A DNA stretch of 64,000 nucleotides from Branchiostoma floridae (lineage: Eukaryota; Chordata; Leptocardii; Amphioxiformes; Branchiostomatidae): NCBI RefSeq assembly GCF_000003815.2, contig NC_049985.1:5714929-5778928 (forward strand), given 5' to 3'. The translations under genes and the position numbers were made by a program. Below are positions 10,153 to 20,560 of this stretch, piece after piece. How positions within the stretch are numbered: the first letter of the stretch is position 1; every line of letters starts with the position of its first letter. A model generated the notes under the pieces. It saw only the letters and a list, made by a program, of their open reading frames with translations. It was not told the origin of the DNA and did not search any database.

Positions 10153-11705
10153 TCATCGCAGTGGCAACATCGTTCTTCATACCTGAGGCAACTTGATGTG
10201 TGGAGCGACCATCTGTGTTTGTGAACAGTAGACTGTGACCATGATGTTGTCAGCACTCCTGGATGTTTGCATACAGTATTCACTCTCAACCCATTCTATA
10301 TCTCCTCTCAATGACAGTGTAAGAATATGACATAGGAAGACCAGATTCAACAACAGAATGCCACATCAAAAAGGTTTTGAGATTGTAAATGGTTCTAGAA
10401 GAAGGCTGCATTAAAGTTACTTCCAATGTTTGAAGCCATGAGTTGTATGTGTCTGTTGTCATGTGAATACATATACATGTAGGTTCATCAGGTTGATACA
10501 TTGTGGGGAAATAACATTTCTTGAATCACAATCAAAATGCAGAGTCCTCCCCAGAGGATGGAATAACGGAAGCCCTCCACTATACTCCTAGCCCAGCTCC
10601 ACTATACTACTTTTGAAATTTAGTGTGTTTCTTCCCTCTTTTTTTTGGTTAGTTTTGCTGATTAATGAAAATTCAGACTTTTGTGCCAAGTGGCATCACT
10701 TTTCCAGTCAGCATTGTCTGCAAAAACTTGTGAATGGGCGATGATCAAAACAAGAGTTGTTTTGACACTTCACAACAAAGGAATCACTATAATATACTAG
10801 AAAGGCCGACATTTGCTTAAGAGCAAATACAGCATATTTCAGCCATACCCCTTCCCACGCAACATTGGACTGTTCCAAATCACCCCTGCGCAAAAATGGA
10901 ACATCCTCTTAACAGTACATTATCCCCCAAAGTGGACTGGTATTGTGAATTGATTCCAGGTAAAAACAGAGCTTGCTTCTATTTTTCAGAAAATGACAAT
11001 AATCACACCTTCCATTCAGAAAATTTTCATCATGACTGAAAATTGTTGAATGACTTCATGTAAAATGTCATTAACAATTTTCAGTACGATAACTAGGTGT
11101 AAGTTTAAAAAAGTATAAGCTCCTTGTGATGTGGGTACATTTATTATTGCAGTGAACTTTTTTTATTCAAGTAGGGCATACGATTTAATAATTATCAAGC
11201 AGGTGCAGGTACTGTAGGAGCGTTTGTTTTCTTCAAGCTGTAAAACTGTTAAACTGTTTTACTTTGTATGCAATCAGCCATCGAGCCTATTCTTATTTTA
11301 GTTTAACAACTTCCTGCCAGACCCGGAAGATACGATTGAACCTTGTTCGAGGATTTATTTTCGTCTGTCTGGTCAGTCTGTTCATACCCTGGCGCTGAGA
11401 GTGTTTTATTGGGCTGAAACTCTGGCAGTTTAAAGTTACTTACAATTTAAATGTTCAAAGTTTATGCCAAACAACAACAGCACTAGGAAATGTGGCCACT
11501 ATAGACAAGTGGTCACTATAGAGAAAATGCTGATCTATTGACTAGGAGCCATACGTTACACATGATTTCAGTACACTGATCATTAATCATATAAACATTG
11601 CACAGGTAAGCCAGTTGTTTAGATGTACAATTAAGTTCAAATAATTCTGAAGAGAAATATTGATGAGAAAATAATCATTCTCGCCACTGTCTAACTTATA
11701 ATTAC
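10152..11705. other. UQCRQ 3' flank, non-coding
   Basis: No gene recognised. A fragment at about 10789-10840 (AGAAAGGCCGACATTTGCTT, then AGAGCAAATACAGCATATT) matches the segment at 15186-15226, so it is a stray end of the repeat family that fills 11.7-17.4 kb. GTGGCCACTATAGACAAGTG, followed by GTCACTATAGA, near 11491-11523 is a short degenerate repeat. Confidence 0.5.
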
Positions 11706-14146
11706 GTATCAAAACTAAACGCAGATTTTCTAACTAACGCACCTTTCGCCGACTTCATCATAGGACCGCCGGCTATCAATCAAACACGGCTGTTGATTAG
11801 ACTTAGAGTTTCAAACAGTCATGTGCTGTGGGCCAGTTGACAGCGAACTTCATGCTACGTGATGTTTTACATTGCTTGGACCTTCTTTCCTACAGTGATG
11901 GCTTCTACAAAATATTTAGACTGTAACACTGAGTCCCACATGTTTTATAGAATAGAATTTGACGCCGAACAGCGTTTTTTGCTGGTATTTTTCTTGAAAC
12001 ATGTCCGTGGGAATATCAGCGAGGCGGCGACGTAGGGATATCAGACCGTCAACAAAAGTCGCACGGCGGCTAACGGCGCAGCGAAGATACTAGCGCTATA
12101 AATAAGCGCTTCAACTAAGGATGGCAACCCGTACAATATTTTTGTATACTGTTGAGCTAAGTAAAGTTTGTTGTTTATGAGGTTTTAGTTGTCTTTGAAG
12201 CTTTGACCCGAAATATTTTAAAGTCAAACTGCTGAAGAGAAGTAAGTGACTGCTACGATTATCGTAGATATGGCCCTAAAAAACTGATAAAAGAAGCCTT
12301 CTCAATAGTCTAAAATGCAAGAGCTTCCGGGGGGGCTTCGCCCACCTGGGTCCCCCCCACAGTGGCCCTGCCCCTGGACCCCGCCAGGGACATTCGGAAT
12401 CTATTTGTGGCCTGAGGTAAGACTGCTACGATTATCGTAGATATGGCCCTATGGTAGAGTCTTCAAGTTAACGTATTGTGTGGTCACGCTTATGAATATT
12501 AATTTGCCTTCGCTTTCCTCTTCGCTGATTGGCTGAACCATTAATTGAATTAACTCTTCCTGCCGGCTAGACGCAGGTGCAGATGTCGGCTCTGTGGGGT
12601 GAACGTCCGAAAGGTCACGGCATGGAGAACGAAAGAAAACCAATTTCCCCTAAAAAAGTGCTGTAATTAAGCCTTTTACAGTACTTTATGCCAAAAATTT
12701 TACTTGGATCATTTTACCAACTATATTATGCCTATCTATACCAAATGTTACTCATACCAGGGTACAGGGGTGCAAAATATACCGTTATAAGACCGTCAAC
12801 AACAGTCGCACGGAGCTAACAGCGCAGCGAAAATACCATCGCTAGCGTTTCAACTTCGGATAACAAGTTATAAGTACTGTTGAACTCAGTAACGTTAAAG
12901 TTTGTTTTTAGTTGCCTTTGACGGTTTGACCTGAAACAGTGTTACGCTAAACTCCTGAAGAGAAGTTAAGTGACTGCTGCGATTATCATAGATATGCCCC
13001 TAAGAACTGATACAATATAAAGCCTTCTGAATAGTCTAAAATGCGAGAGCCTTAGGCGGGCTTCGCTCCCCCTGGCGGGAACACTGCTATATACGGGATC
13101 ATGAGGCCCCGCTTATGAATATTAATTAGCCTTTGGCCTCCTCTTCGCTGATTGGCTAGGTCTTTGATTCAATTAACTCTCCGGCTGATGCGCACAGGTG
13201 TGGCTCTGTGCGGGGTCACGGAAGGTCACGTCAGGAGGCCAAAAGAAAACAAATTTCCCCTCAGAAAAGTGCCAAAATTAATCATTTTAAAGTTGTTTAT
13301 GTCAATAATTTTACTTGAATCTTGTTACCAAGTATCTAATGCCTATCTATACCAAATTTCAGGTCATTTAATTGTAATACCAGGGTACAGGAGCCAAAAG
13401 TGTCCTTTTTTGGTCAAAAATTGGCCAAAAATAGCAAAAATAAGCATTTTGTTGCACTGTACACCAAAAGTGTTATTGAATTTATATGAAGGGATTATCA
13501 AGGCACATCTGTGTCAAATTTCAGCTCATTCGGTTGCAATACCAAGGTACAGGAGCCAAAAGTGTCCTTTTTTGGTCAAAAATTGGTCAAAAAATCGCAA
13601 AAATAAGCATTTTGTTGTACTGTACACCAAAACTGTTATTGAATTTATATGGGGGCATTATCAAGGCACATCTCTGTCAAATTTCAGCTCATTTGGTTGT
13701 AATACCAGGGTACAGGGGCCAAAAGTGTCCTTTTTTGGTCAAAAATTGGTCAAAAAATCGCAAAAATAAGCATTTTGTTGTACTGTACACCAAAAGTGTT
13801 ATTGAATTTATATGGGGGCATTATCAAGGCACATCTCTGTCAAATTTCAGCTCATTTGGTTGTAATACCAGGGTACAGGGGCCAAAATATACAGTTTTGG
13901 TCTAAAATTGACCAAAAAATCTCAATAAAATCATTTTAGAGGCAGATATGAAAAAAATGAGAAAAAAGGATCAAGGTATTGGCCCATTCTACCCCTGTGC
14001 CAAATTTCAGGTCATTCGGTCCCGGAACGGCGGAGATGAATCACTTTAAAGATTTGACAGGAGAAAGAAAGAAGAAGAAGAAGAAGAAAGAAGAAACATT
14101 ACGAATACAATATATTTCACCATACTATGTATGGCTGAAATATAAT
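11706..14146 (+). repeat. 2.4 kb composite repeat, left copy
   Basis: This interval reappears as its reverse complement at 61573-64000, collinear along its whole length. Blocks in order: a unique-looking 5' part; a GC-rich motif around CTTCGCCCACCTGGG (near 12335); two related blocks containing CTTATGAATATTAATT and CTTCGCTGATTGGCT; a tandem array (13381-13900); a purine run of AAG repeats; and a terminal near-palindrome built on ATATTTCACCATAC and GTATGGCTGAAATAT. No transposase or reverse transcriptase was recognised; the long ORFs here only translate the tandem units. The true 5' end may lie left of 11706, since the other copy is cut by the window edge. Confidence 0.8.
13381..13905 (+). repeat. 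Tandem array with a 162-163 bp period
   Basis: The anchor CAGGGTACAG (once CAAGGTACAG) occurs at 13381, 13543, 13706 and 13869, giving spacings of 162, 163 and 163 bases. Each unit also carries AAATTTCAGCTCATT, TTTTTTGGTCAAAAATTGG and CAAAAATAAGCATTTTGTTG. The units are highly similar. The inverse copy near 61800-62340 has the same arrangement. Confidence 0.85.
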
Positions 14147-15152
14147 AAAACCGGGCGTAAGGTGACATTCGTCCGCTGTGTTGTCAAGATATGCACGTGT
14201 TTCTATATAAACGGGGTTGGAAGGCCCCGCTATTGAATATTAATTAGACTTCGTCTTCCTTTTCGCTGATTGGCTGGCTCATTAAATTCATTTAACTTTC
14301 ACGTGCGGGGCTCTGCAGGGTGACGTCACGGCAAAAGGCAGAAAGAAAACCAATTTCCCTCAGAAAAGTGCTGAAATTTACTGTATATAGTAAAGCGCTG
14401 GTTGAAAGTTAGCAATTTACGTGTTTGTAAGCATAAGTCCGTGAGATTTCTTAAACAACAGCAGTTCTGTGATAAACGGAACCTTCTAAAAACGTACGGA
14501 GCTAACAGCGCAGGGAAAATATACCATCGCATCACAGAAATGCCCCTAAAAACTGATACAATAAGCCTTCTGAATAGCCCAAAGTGCAAGAGTTTCCCCC
14601 AACGGGGCTCTGCCCCTGGACCCTGCCGGGCCGGGGCCTTCGGCGTTCTTCGGTGGACCCCGGGCCCCGTGTGCCGACGCTGTAAAAAATTCTGGCGGGA
14701 ACACTGCAGTATATATGGAATCGTGAGGCCCCGCTTATGAATATTAATTAGCCTTCGCCCTCTTCGCGCACAGGTGTGGGCTCCGTGCGGGGTCACGGAA
14801 GGTCACGTCAGGAGGCCAAAAGAAAACAAATTTCCCCTCAGAAAAGTGCCAAAATTAATCATTTTAAAGTAGTTTATGTCAAAACTTTTACTTGGATCAT
14901 TTTACCAACTATCTAATGCCTATCTACACCAAATTTCAGGCCATTCCATTGTAAGACCAGTGTACAGGGGGCCAAAATATACCGTTTTGGTCTTAAGATG
15001 ACCCAAAAACCTTAATAAAATCATTTAAGAGACAGATATGGGAAAAATGAAAAAAAAAGTCCGAGGGTATTGGCCCACTCTACCCTTGTGCCAAATTTCA
15101 AGTCATTCGGTTGAGGAACAACGGAGATACCGTGTTCTGAAGATTTGACAGG

Positions 15153-15180
<28 letters not shown>
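14147..15180. repeat. Further partial copies of the composite repeat
   Basis: CGCTATTGAATATTAATTAG (14229-14248), CTTATGAATATTAATTAG near 14733 and the block CCAAATTTCAGGCCATT near 14930 repeat parts of 11706-14146. It ends in GAAA microsatellite at 15152-15184. The pieces look like truncated or rearranged insertions of the same family. Confidence 0.7.
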
Positions 15181-15183
<3 letters not shown>

Positions 15184-15184
15184 A

Positions 15185-16215
15185 ACACTAGAAAGGCCGA
15201 CATTTGCTTGGGAGCAAATACAGCATATTGCAATCCATCTTCATCCTTGAAAAAATCCCAAAATTCAACAATTTGAAGTAATGTTCGTCAAAGGGAAAAT
15301 GAAGTACTGTGGTACACACAGAAGTACACACCTTCATACCGAATTTTAGGTCATTTGGTTTCAATATAAGGGCATAGTAGCCAAAAATATACATTTTTTA
15401 GTTAAAAATGGCTAAAAATCCCCAAATAACTCATTTTATAAGTGCTCTTTGAAGAAAGTGTTGATGGGGTCCTGTTGGCATATGTCCAATTTACCTTTCT
15501 ACCAAATTTCAGGTGATTTGGTTTACATACAAGGTCATAGAAGCCAAAAATATACATTTTTAGTCAAAAATGGCTGAAAATCCCAAAATAACTAATTTTT
15601 GAAGTGATCTATGAAGAAAGTGTCAATGGGGCCCTGTGAGTATATGTTCAATGCACCTCTGTACCAAATTTCAGGTCATTTGGTTTCTATACAAGGGCAT
15701 AGGAGCAAAAAATATACATTTTTAGTCAAAAATGGCCAAAAACCCCAAAATAACTCATTTTTGGAGTACACAATGAATAAAGCGTTGATGGGGTTCTGTG
15801 GTCACATGTCAAACGCACCTATGTACCAAATTTCAGGTCATTTGGTTTGAATACAAGGGCATAGGAGCCAAAAATTTGTATTTTTAGTCAAAAATGGCCA
15901 AAAACCCTAAAATAACTAATTTTTGAAGTGATCTATGAAAAAGGTGTTAATGGTTTTCTGTGCTCATACGTCCAATGCACCTCTGTACCAAATTTCAGGT
16001 CATTAGCTTGTAATACCAGGGCGCAGGGGCCCAAAATATACATATTTTATCTAAGAATGACCAAAAACCCTAAATATCATAAATTCTAAGGCCTTTATCA
16101 AGAAAGTGAAAAAAACGTCTGGGGGTATTTGCTATTTCTACCACCTTGCCAAATTTCAGGTCATTTGGTCGAAAAATAAAAAAGTTATTCCCATTTGAAG
16201 ATTTGACAGGAGGAG
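15185..16215 (+). repeat. Second, diverged tandem array with a period of about 162 bp
   Basis: The anchor AAATTTCAGGTCATTTGG (with variants) recurs roughly every 160-165 bases: near 15342, 15505, 15666, 15830, 15993 and 16149. The units share ATACAAGGGCATAGGAGCC and ATACATTTTTAGTCAAAAAT but differ clearly from the first array. The array ends in a GATTTGACAGGAGGAGAGA stretch, as the first does. Confidence 0.8.
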
Positions 16216-17501
16216 AGACAAAGAAAAAACAGTATATTGCAATCCCATAACGGGAGGTGCCCCAACACGGTACGCTTTTTCGTGCGCTCAAACTCATGGC
16301 GCTCCATCGCTAGTTGCCTGAGAGTGGTCAAATTTTGATGACTGAATTTTTTACACATAGATTTGAACAACATACTTGAATAAGAAATGCATTCATGTGG
16401 TTCATGAACCTTTCGCGCTGCGTGTTACAAGCGGCAAACACTGTGAGACATTTTCGTGTATGTAACCTTCCAATTTTGTGCTACGCTGGACAGTGTGCCT
16501 AACTTGGTACGCTTTTTTTACATTTTGCTCTCTTCAGAAGTAAGTGGTAAATTTAAGTACACAGAAAAAAATTAATAGTATAGTATTTTAGCTTTCTTTT
16601 GACAGTTAAATCGTGACTGTATGTACTTCTTGTCTCCCATGAGAAAGGCTGTACCTAGAACAATCCAGCTGATGTGTTAACGGGCAATGGGCTGAATGCA
16701 CTGATTGTGAATGCCCGACTAAAAAATCCATTACGAAAAAACGACACCGCCAACATCAACAAAACTCTGTCTAATTATATGAAAATATCATCTACATCTC
16801 TCTATAAAGTCTTATTTTCATAGACAGCACGAATCAATTGTTACAGTCAAATAAATCTTTGGAGCGTTCTCTAGTCTGCCACCTTCACGGCCACACTCCC
16901 TTGGGAGTACAATGGTGGCAATGTTTATGTCGCTTCCTTTTGCTTGCTTTTCTATCAACAAACATTTGAAAACCCATATTCATAGTGTTTTATGGAGCTT
17001 TATTTATGTGTATCATGGCAGTTGTGTGACTGCTTGAAAGAGTTCGTATAGTTAGCGACACGAGCCGCCAATACGCAGAGGCCGGTGACCGCAGTGATTC
17101 AGCACTGTCAACATTACTGTTAGAATTCTGTTTAAAAAAAATATGAAGTAAATATGTTAAAGTATACTTGGAATACTTGCAAATTGAAGCTGTGTGCATG
17201 GACTTGATTTATTTACCTTTGTAATATGCATAGTCAGTGGCAACAAACACGGTGTACTTATGGATTATAAGATCAGCAAAAAATCCGTGCCGTCTTAGGA
17301 CGGGAACCGTCTTAGGGCAGCCCCCGTTACTATGTATGGATTGCAATATAATTACGAATACAATATATTTCACCATACCTATGGTATGGCTGAAATATAA
17401 ATACGTCTATAGACTAAGTGAACCAAGGGTTTGAATAGTTGATTGTGTTAACATGTAGGTCTAGAATAGTATACATGTGATCCAGCATGCTATCCAAAGG
17501 T
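16216..17501. other. Non-coding with a terminal fragment of the repeat family
   Basis: No gene recognised. At 17350-17402 the near-palindromic terminus (ATATTTCACCATACCTATGG, then TATGGCTGAAATATA) occurs again, as at 14099-14145 and 61573-61617, so at least part of this interval belongs to another member of the family. Confidence 0.5.
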
Positions 17502-17804
17502 TTAGCAATCAATAGCTGAGTAGAAGATCTTGCATGTTCTTTTGTTCAATAAAATGCAATATTTTTTTTCACTCTTTTGGAAACGTTCAAGAGTAGGGGA
17601 AGGAGAAGATTGCAGACTGCCACTCTGATCAAGCCCTTGTGCTGTCGTTACTATTGCTTCCGCCAGAGGGCGTGACAGAATGTTACCGTCTGTTCCGCAG
17701 ATCAAGTAATCAGAAAAGCATGTTTGGGTGTAATAAAATTCAGGACTGAAAAGAGAAAGAATTGAACCAAGGATAATGATTCGAGCCTTTAATCGAAAAG
17801 CCAT
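17502..17804 (-). CDS. Hypothetical 100-residue ORF with a signal-peptide-like start (doubtful)
   Basis: ATG at 17804-17802, stop TAA at 17504-17502. The N terminus has basic residues followed by a hydrophobic run (MAFRLKARIIILGSILSLFS), as in a signal peptide, and the rest holds several cysteines, the last as C-terminal residue. No family was recognised, and a 100-codon ORF in AT-rich non-coding DNA can occur by chance. It lies divergently to the small ORF at 18097. Confidence 0.15.
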   Translation of the reverse strand: MAFRLKARIIILGSILSLFSPEFYYTQTCFSDYLICGTDGNILSRPLAEAIVTTAQGLDQSGSLQSSPSPTLERFQKSEKKYCILLNKRTCKIFYSAIDC

Positions 17805-17983
17805 ACAGAAATGAGATTTTCTATTCTCTGATGATTTCTAAAAATATCACATAAATGCACCAGCATTTGAACTTTGGGAACAACTGTTATGAAATGGCCT
17901 TTAGCCAAAGTTCTGTATCTGTTTCTCCAAGCCCGTGTGTGTCCTTATTCTGGCCGCCAGTCAACACTATCCATCTGGTGACC

Positions 17984-18246
17984 TATAAAAAGTAAGCGGA
18001 TGTTCTGTGACCAGAAACCGATACAAGGTCAGTGCAGTCGTTATCCGTGACTGATCTTTGCGTTACAGTAAGCACTTCTTTTTAAACATAATCGATATGA
18101 CGGTGGGCTTACTATCCATAAAACGCACGATTAGGTTATCTATCTTGTTATTTTTCTTGGCACTGGTCATGATGAGGTCTCTTCTGGGCCCGACTGGTCC
18201 TTATTGTAGGCAAAGCTTCTTGAAGTCAGACCGATGTTACTGGTAG
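17984..18246 (+). CDS. TATA box followed by a 49-residue ORF with a hydrophobic leader (candidate)
   Basis: TATAAAA lies at 17984-17990; an ATG at 18097 opens 49 codons to TAG at 18244-18246. The product has a basic N terminus, a hydrophobic stretch (LSILLFFLALVMM) and a tail with two cysteines nine residues apart (PYCRQSFLKSDRCYW). It could be a small secreted peptide precursor or the first exon of a type II membrane enzyme, because GTAGTT at 18243 could be a splice donor. No family is recognised and no dibasic processing site precedes the tail. Chance occurrence is quite possible. Confidence 0.25.
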
Positions 18247-18831
18247 TTTGGGGGCCACGTCCTTGACTAGTGCTTTGGTGTTCACCAGTGTAATTTCACA
18301 GAAAAGTACAAAATTGAAATAAAAGTACGGCAAGATTCTATCTTATTCTCAAATGCTGCTTTTCGTATGAATTTTGTAAGGATTTTGATTGCGGAAAGAC
18401 TCCAACGGCCTTTTCATATGAAGATTGAAAGAGAAAAGCCCTCACCAACTCAAACACAAGTGTTACTGCATTGTGTTGGCCTGCCGTGCTTTATTTTACA
18501 GGGCTATCTACAGAATAATTTTGTGCTGATAACAACTTGCATGATTAATGTAGATCGATGAAAACGCATATCATTTATTGTCAGCGCGTCAATTCGACGA
18601 GCTTTATCACGTCTGTCTAAAATTGATGTGTTTTCCATATTTTCTGAACCGATTTATGATTTCTGTCGCTGCGCGGGACGTTGATTTCTCCCCAGGAGGA
18701 AGAAGTGTTACAGTATTTCAGGTCACAGCTCAGTAAGGAGACGCGCAGAGCATTATAGTAAGATCTTACTAAATTCAAAGTTTATCACCTTTATGTGCAC
18801 CGCATCTGCCAGCAATCCCAGGCAGAATTAT

Positions 18832-18983
18832 CCTGAGTACCATCCGGAAAGTAGTTCGCTCCGGCGTTAATTATGCACTTTATATAGTCGCTTCTCGCTC
18901 TGACATTTATCATACACCATATACAGTCGCTTTTCTGCTGCTCCAGAAGCGAACATCGGAGCGAACAACTACCCGGATGGTAC
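18832..18983. mobile_element. Hairpin MITE
   Basis: GAGTACCATCCGG and GTAGTTCGCTCCG at the left are mirrored by CGGAGCGAACAACTAC and CCGGATGGTACC at the right, around an AT-rich centre containing ACTTTATATAGTCGCTTCT. There is no ORF. The outer motif CCTGAGTACCATCC resembles the end of the element at 50083-50187. Confidence 0.75.
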
Positions 18984-18989
18984 CTAGGC

Positions 18990-20214
18990 TAAAGCAGGTT
19001 CCTTTGAGAGTACTCTATGTTACTTTGAAAGTATCTATTTTGCTTACAGCAGTGTAGGTACAGATATATCAGGATTCCCCTAAATGGGTTAGGTGAAACC
19101 TGTTGGTCGTGTACCCAGAGTGCTCCTATATTTGCATCGTTTCCTCGGCAATAAAGTCTCATCGTCATGGGAGCACTACATACAGTGTACTTATTAATAA
19201 CCAAGCTGCAATTCATCTAAGCATTAACACTTAAAGCGCATAAGCCCTTGGTGCGTCATACGCGAACTATGGGTTAGACAGATGTGCATTTCTTCGAATG
19301 CGCAGAGCAATCCTTGACTTCGTGCGTGATGTGTCCTTGCGGAGATGGTAGGCTTGGAATGAGGCCAAGATTTGCAAGTATATGCAGTGCAGAAGATGGT
19401 AGGTGGGAGAGGTGCTTTCCAAACCTTCTTTCTTTTTATTCTTTTTATTGGTTTTGACAATAACGTTAATATTCTAACACAACGAAAGTCATGTCACACA
19501 TATGGCGAACAACAAAACTGAAACTAAAATCCGAAAAACAAAAGACCATGATCATAAAAAGTAATGAGAACTCTTCTCAATGTGAACAATAGAATAACAG
19601 AAATTAAATCGGTAGCCTCACTTCCCAATGTGTTTCAGATTCTTATTTTGTCTTTGAGCTATAACGAATTCCAATTCCTAAAGGTAATCGACAAGGGAAA
19701 TGAAACCAAGTAAATGTACACGTATGCGTTTACCTCAATTTGAATATATAATATTTACAAATCTGTCTTGCACTTGGGTTTCTCAGAAACCTGAGGATTC
19801 ATGATAAAGGGTCATAGCTGTTATTTCGGAGCATAATCATAAACCGTAAAGACTTTTATCACTGCCCATGGATTTCGCAAACCGTCGTCGCCAGTTTCTT
19901 GCAGGCGACGCCCTTTTGAACACTAGCAGGTGTTCCTTCTAAGTCATCTACCCTCCTAGTTAAGAATAATAGTTCAGACACTACATTAAAGCTACGCTTC
20001 CTTGACCCCATTGAAAGCCTTGTAAGATGGACGACATACTGCGCCGTTATTGAAGGTAGCGTTACCCGCGGCAGCACCCAGCCGATTCCGCGTAATGTTT
20101 AGTCGGCAGAAAAAAGGCCCCTCGTCACCACAGCACAGTAACGCTGCAGTCAATCTTATCATCCGCATCTGACACATTTCCACAGAACCTTGCCGTGCTG
20201 GTAGCGCTGGGACG
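18990..20214. other. Non-coding stretch
   Basis: No exon, RNA gene or clear repeat recognised on either strand. Confidence 0.4.
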
Positions 20215-20560
20215 TGTGGGAATGGCCAAGCGGGATTTCAAGGCACTATAAGTAAACCCAAAAGAACGTCTATGCCTGAAAGGCATTCAGCGATGACGTA
20301 TTTTTCTGTTGAACTTGTAGTCAGCTAAATTTAATAATGGTGGGGGCACATGGAAGACGGTTATGCGGGATCTCAAGAAAGAACGTCTATGTCCAAAAGG
20401 CATTGAATGGTGACGCGTTTGTCCGGTGAACTTTTAGTGCAGTAATTGTGGGTCCATGTGGAAGGCGCTTATGTAGGATTTCAGTAACATCAAATACGGA
20501 TGTCTATGCCCAAAAGGCATTGAATGTTGACGCGCTTGTCCTGTGAACTTGGGATTCAGG
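20215..20560 (+). repeat. Three-copy tandem repeat of about 110-140 bp units
   Basis: Each unit contains a GTCTATGCC-type motif followed by AAAAGGCATTGAATG (first copy GAAAGGCATTCAGCG), then TGACGCG and CTTGTCCTGTGAACTT or close variants. The three AGGCATT anchors lie near 20280, 20398 and 20515. Units are diverged, so the array is old. Confidence 0.7.

Noticed and set aside
13152-13905. Long plus-strand ORFs of 205 and 139 codons with repeated protein motifs (and minus-strand counterparts at 61800-62338)
   Set aside because: They translate the 163 bp tandem units, whose length permits open frames; the protein repeats merely mirror the DNA repeat and no domain is recognisable.
14092-14146. 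Helitron 3' end
   Set aside because: A hairpin exists but no CTRR terminus follows at the right spacing, and no Rep/helicase sequence is present.
14326-14796. 156-codon minus-strand ORF
   Set aside because: Lies wholly in repeat-derived GC-rich sequence, is overlapped by another long frame on the opposite strand and has no recognisable domain.
13381-16215. CRISPR-like array
   Set aside because: Units are long, similar throughout and without short conserved repeats separated by unique spacers; the DNA is animal nuclear.
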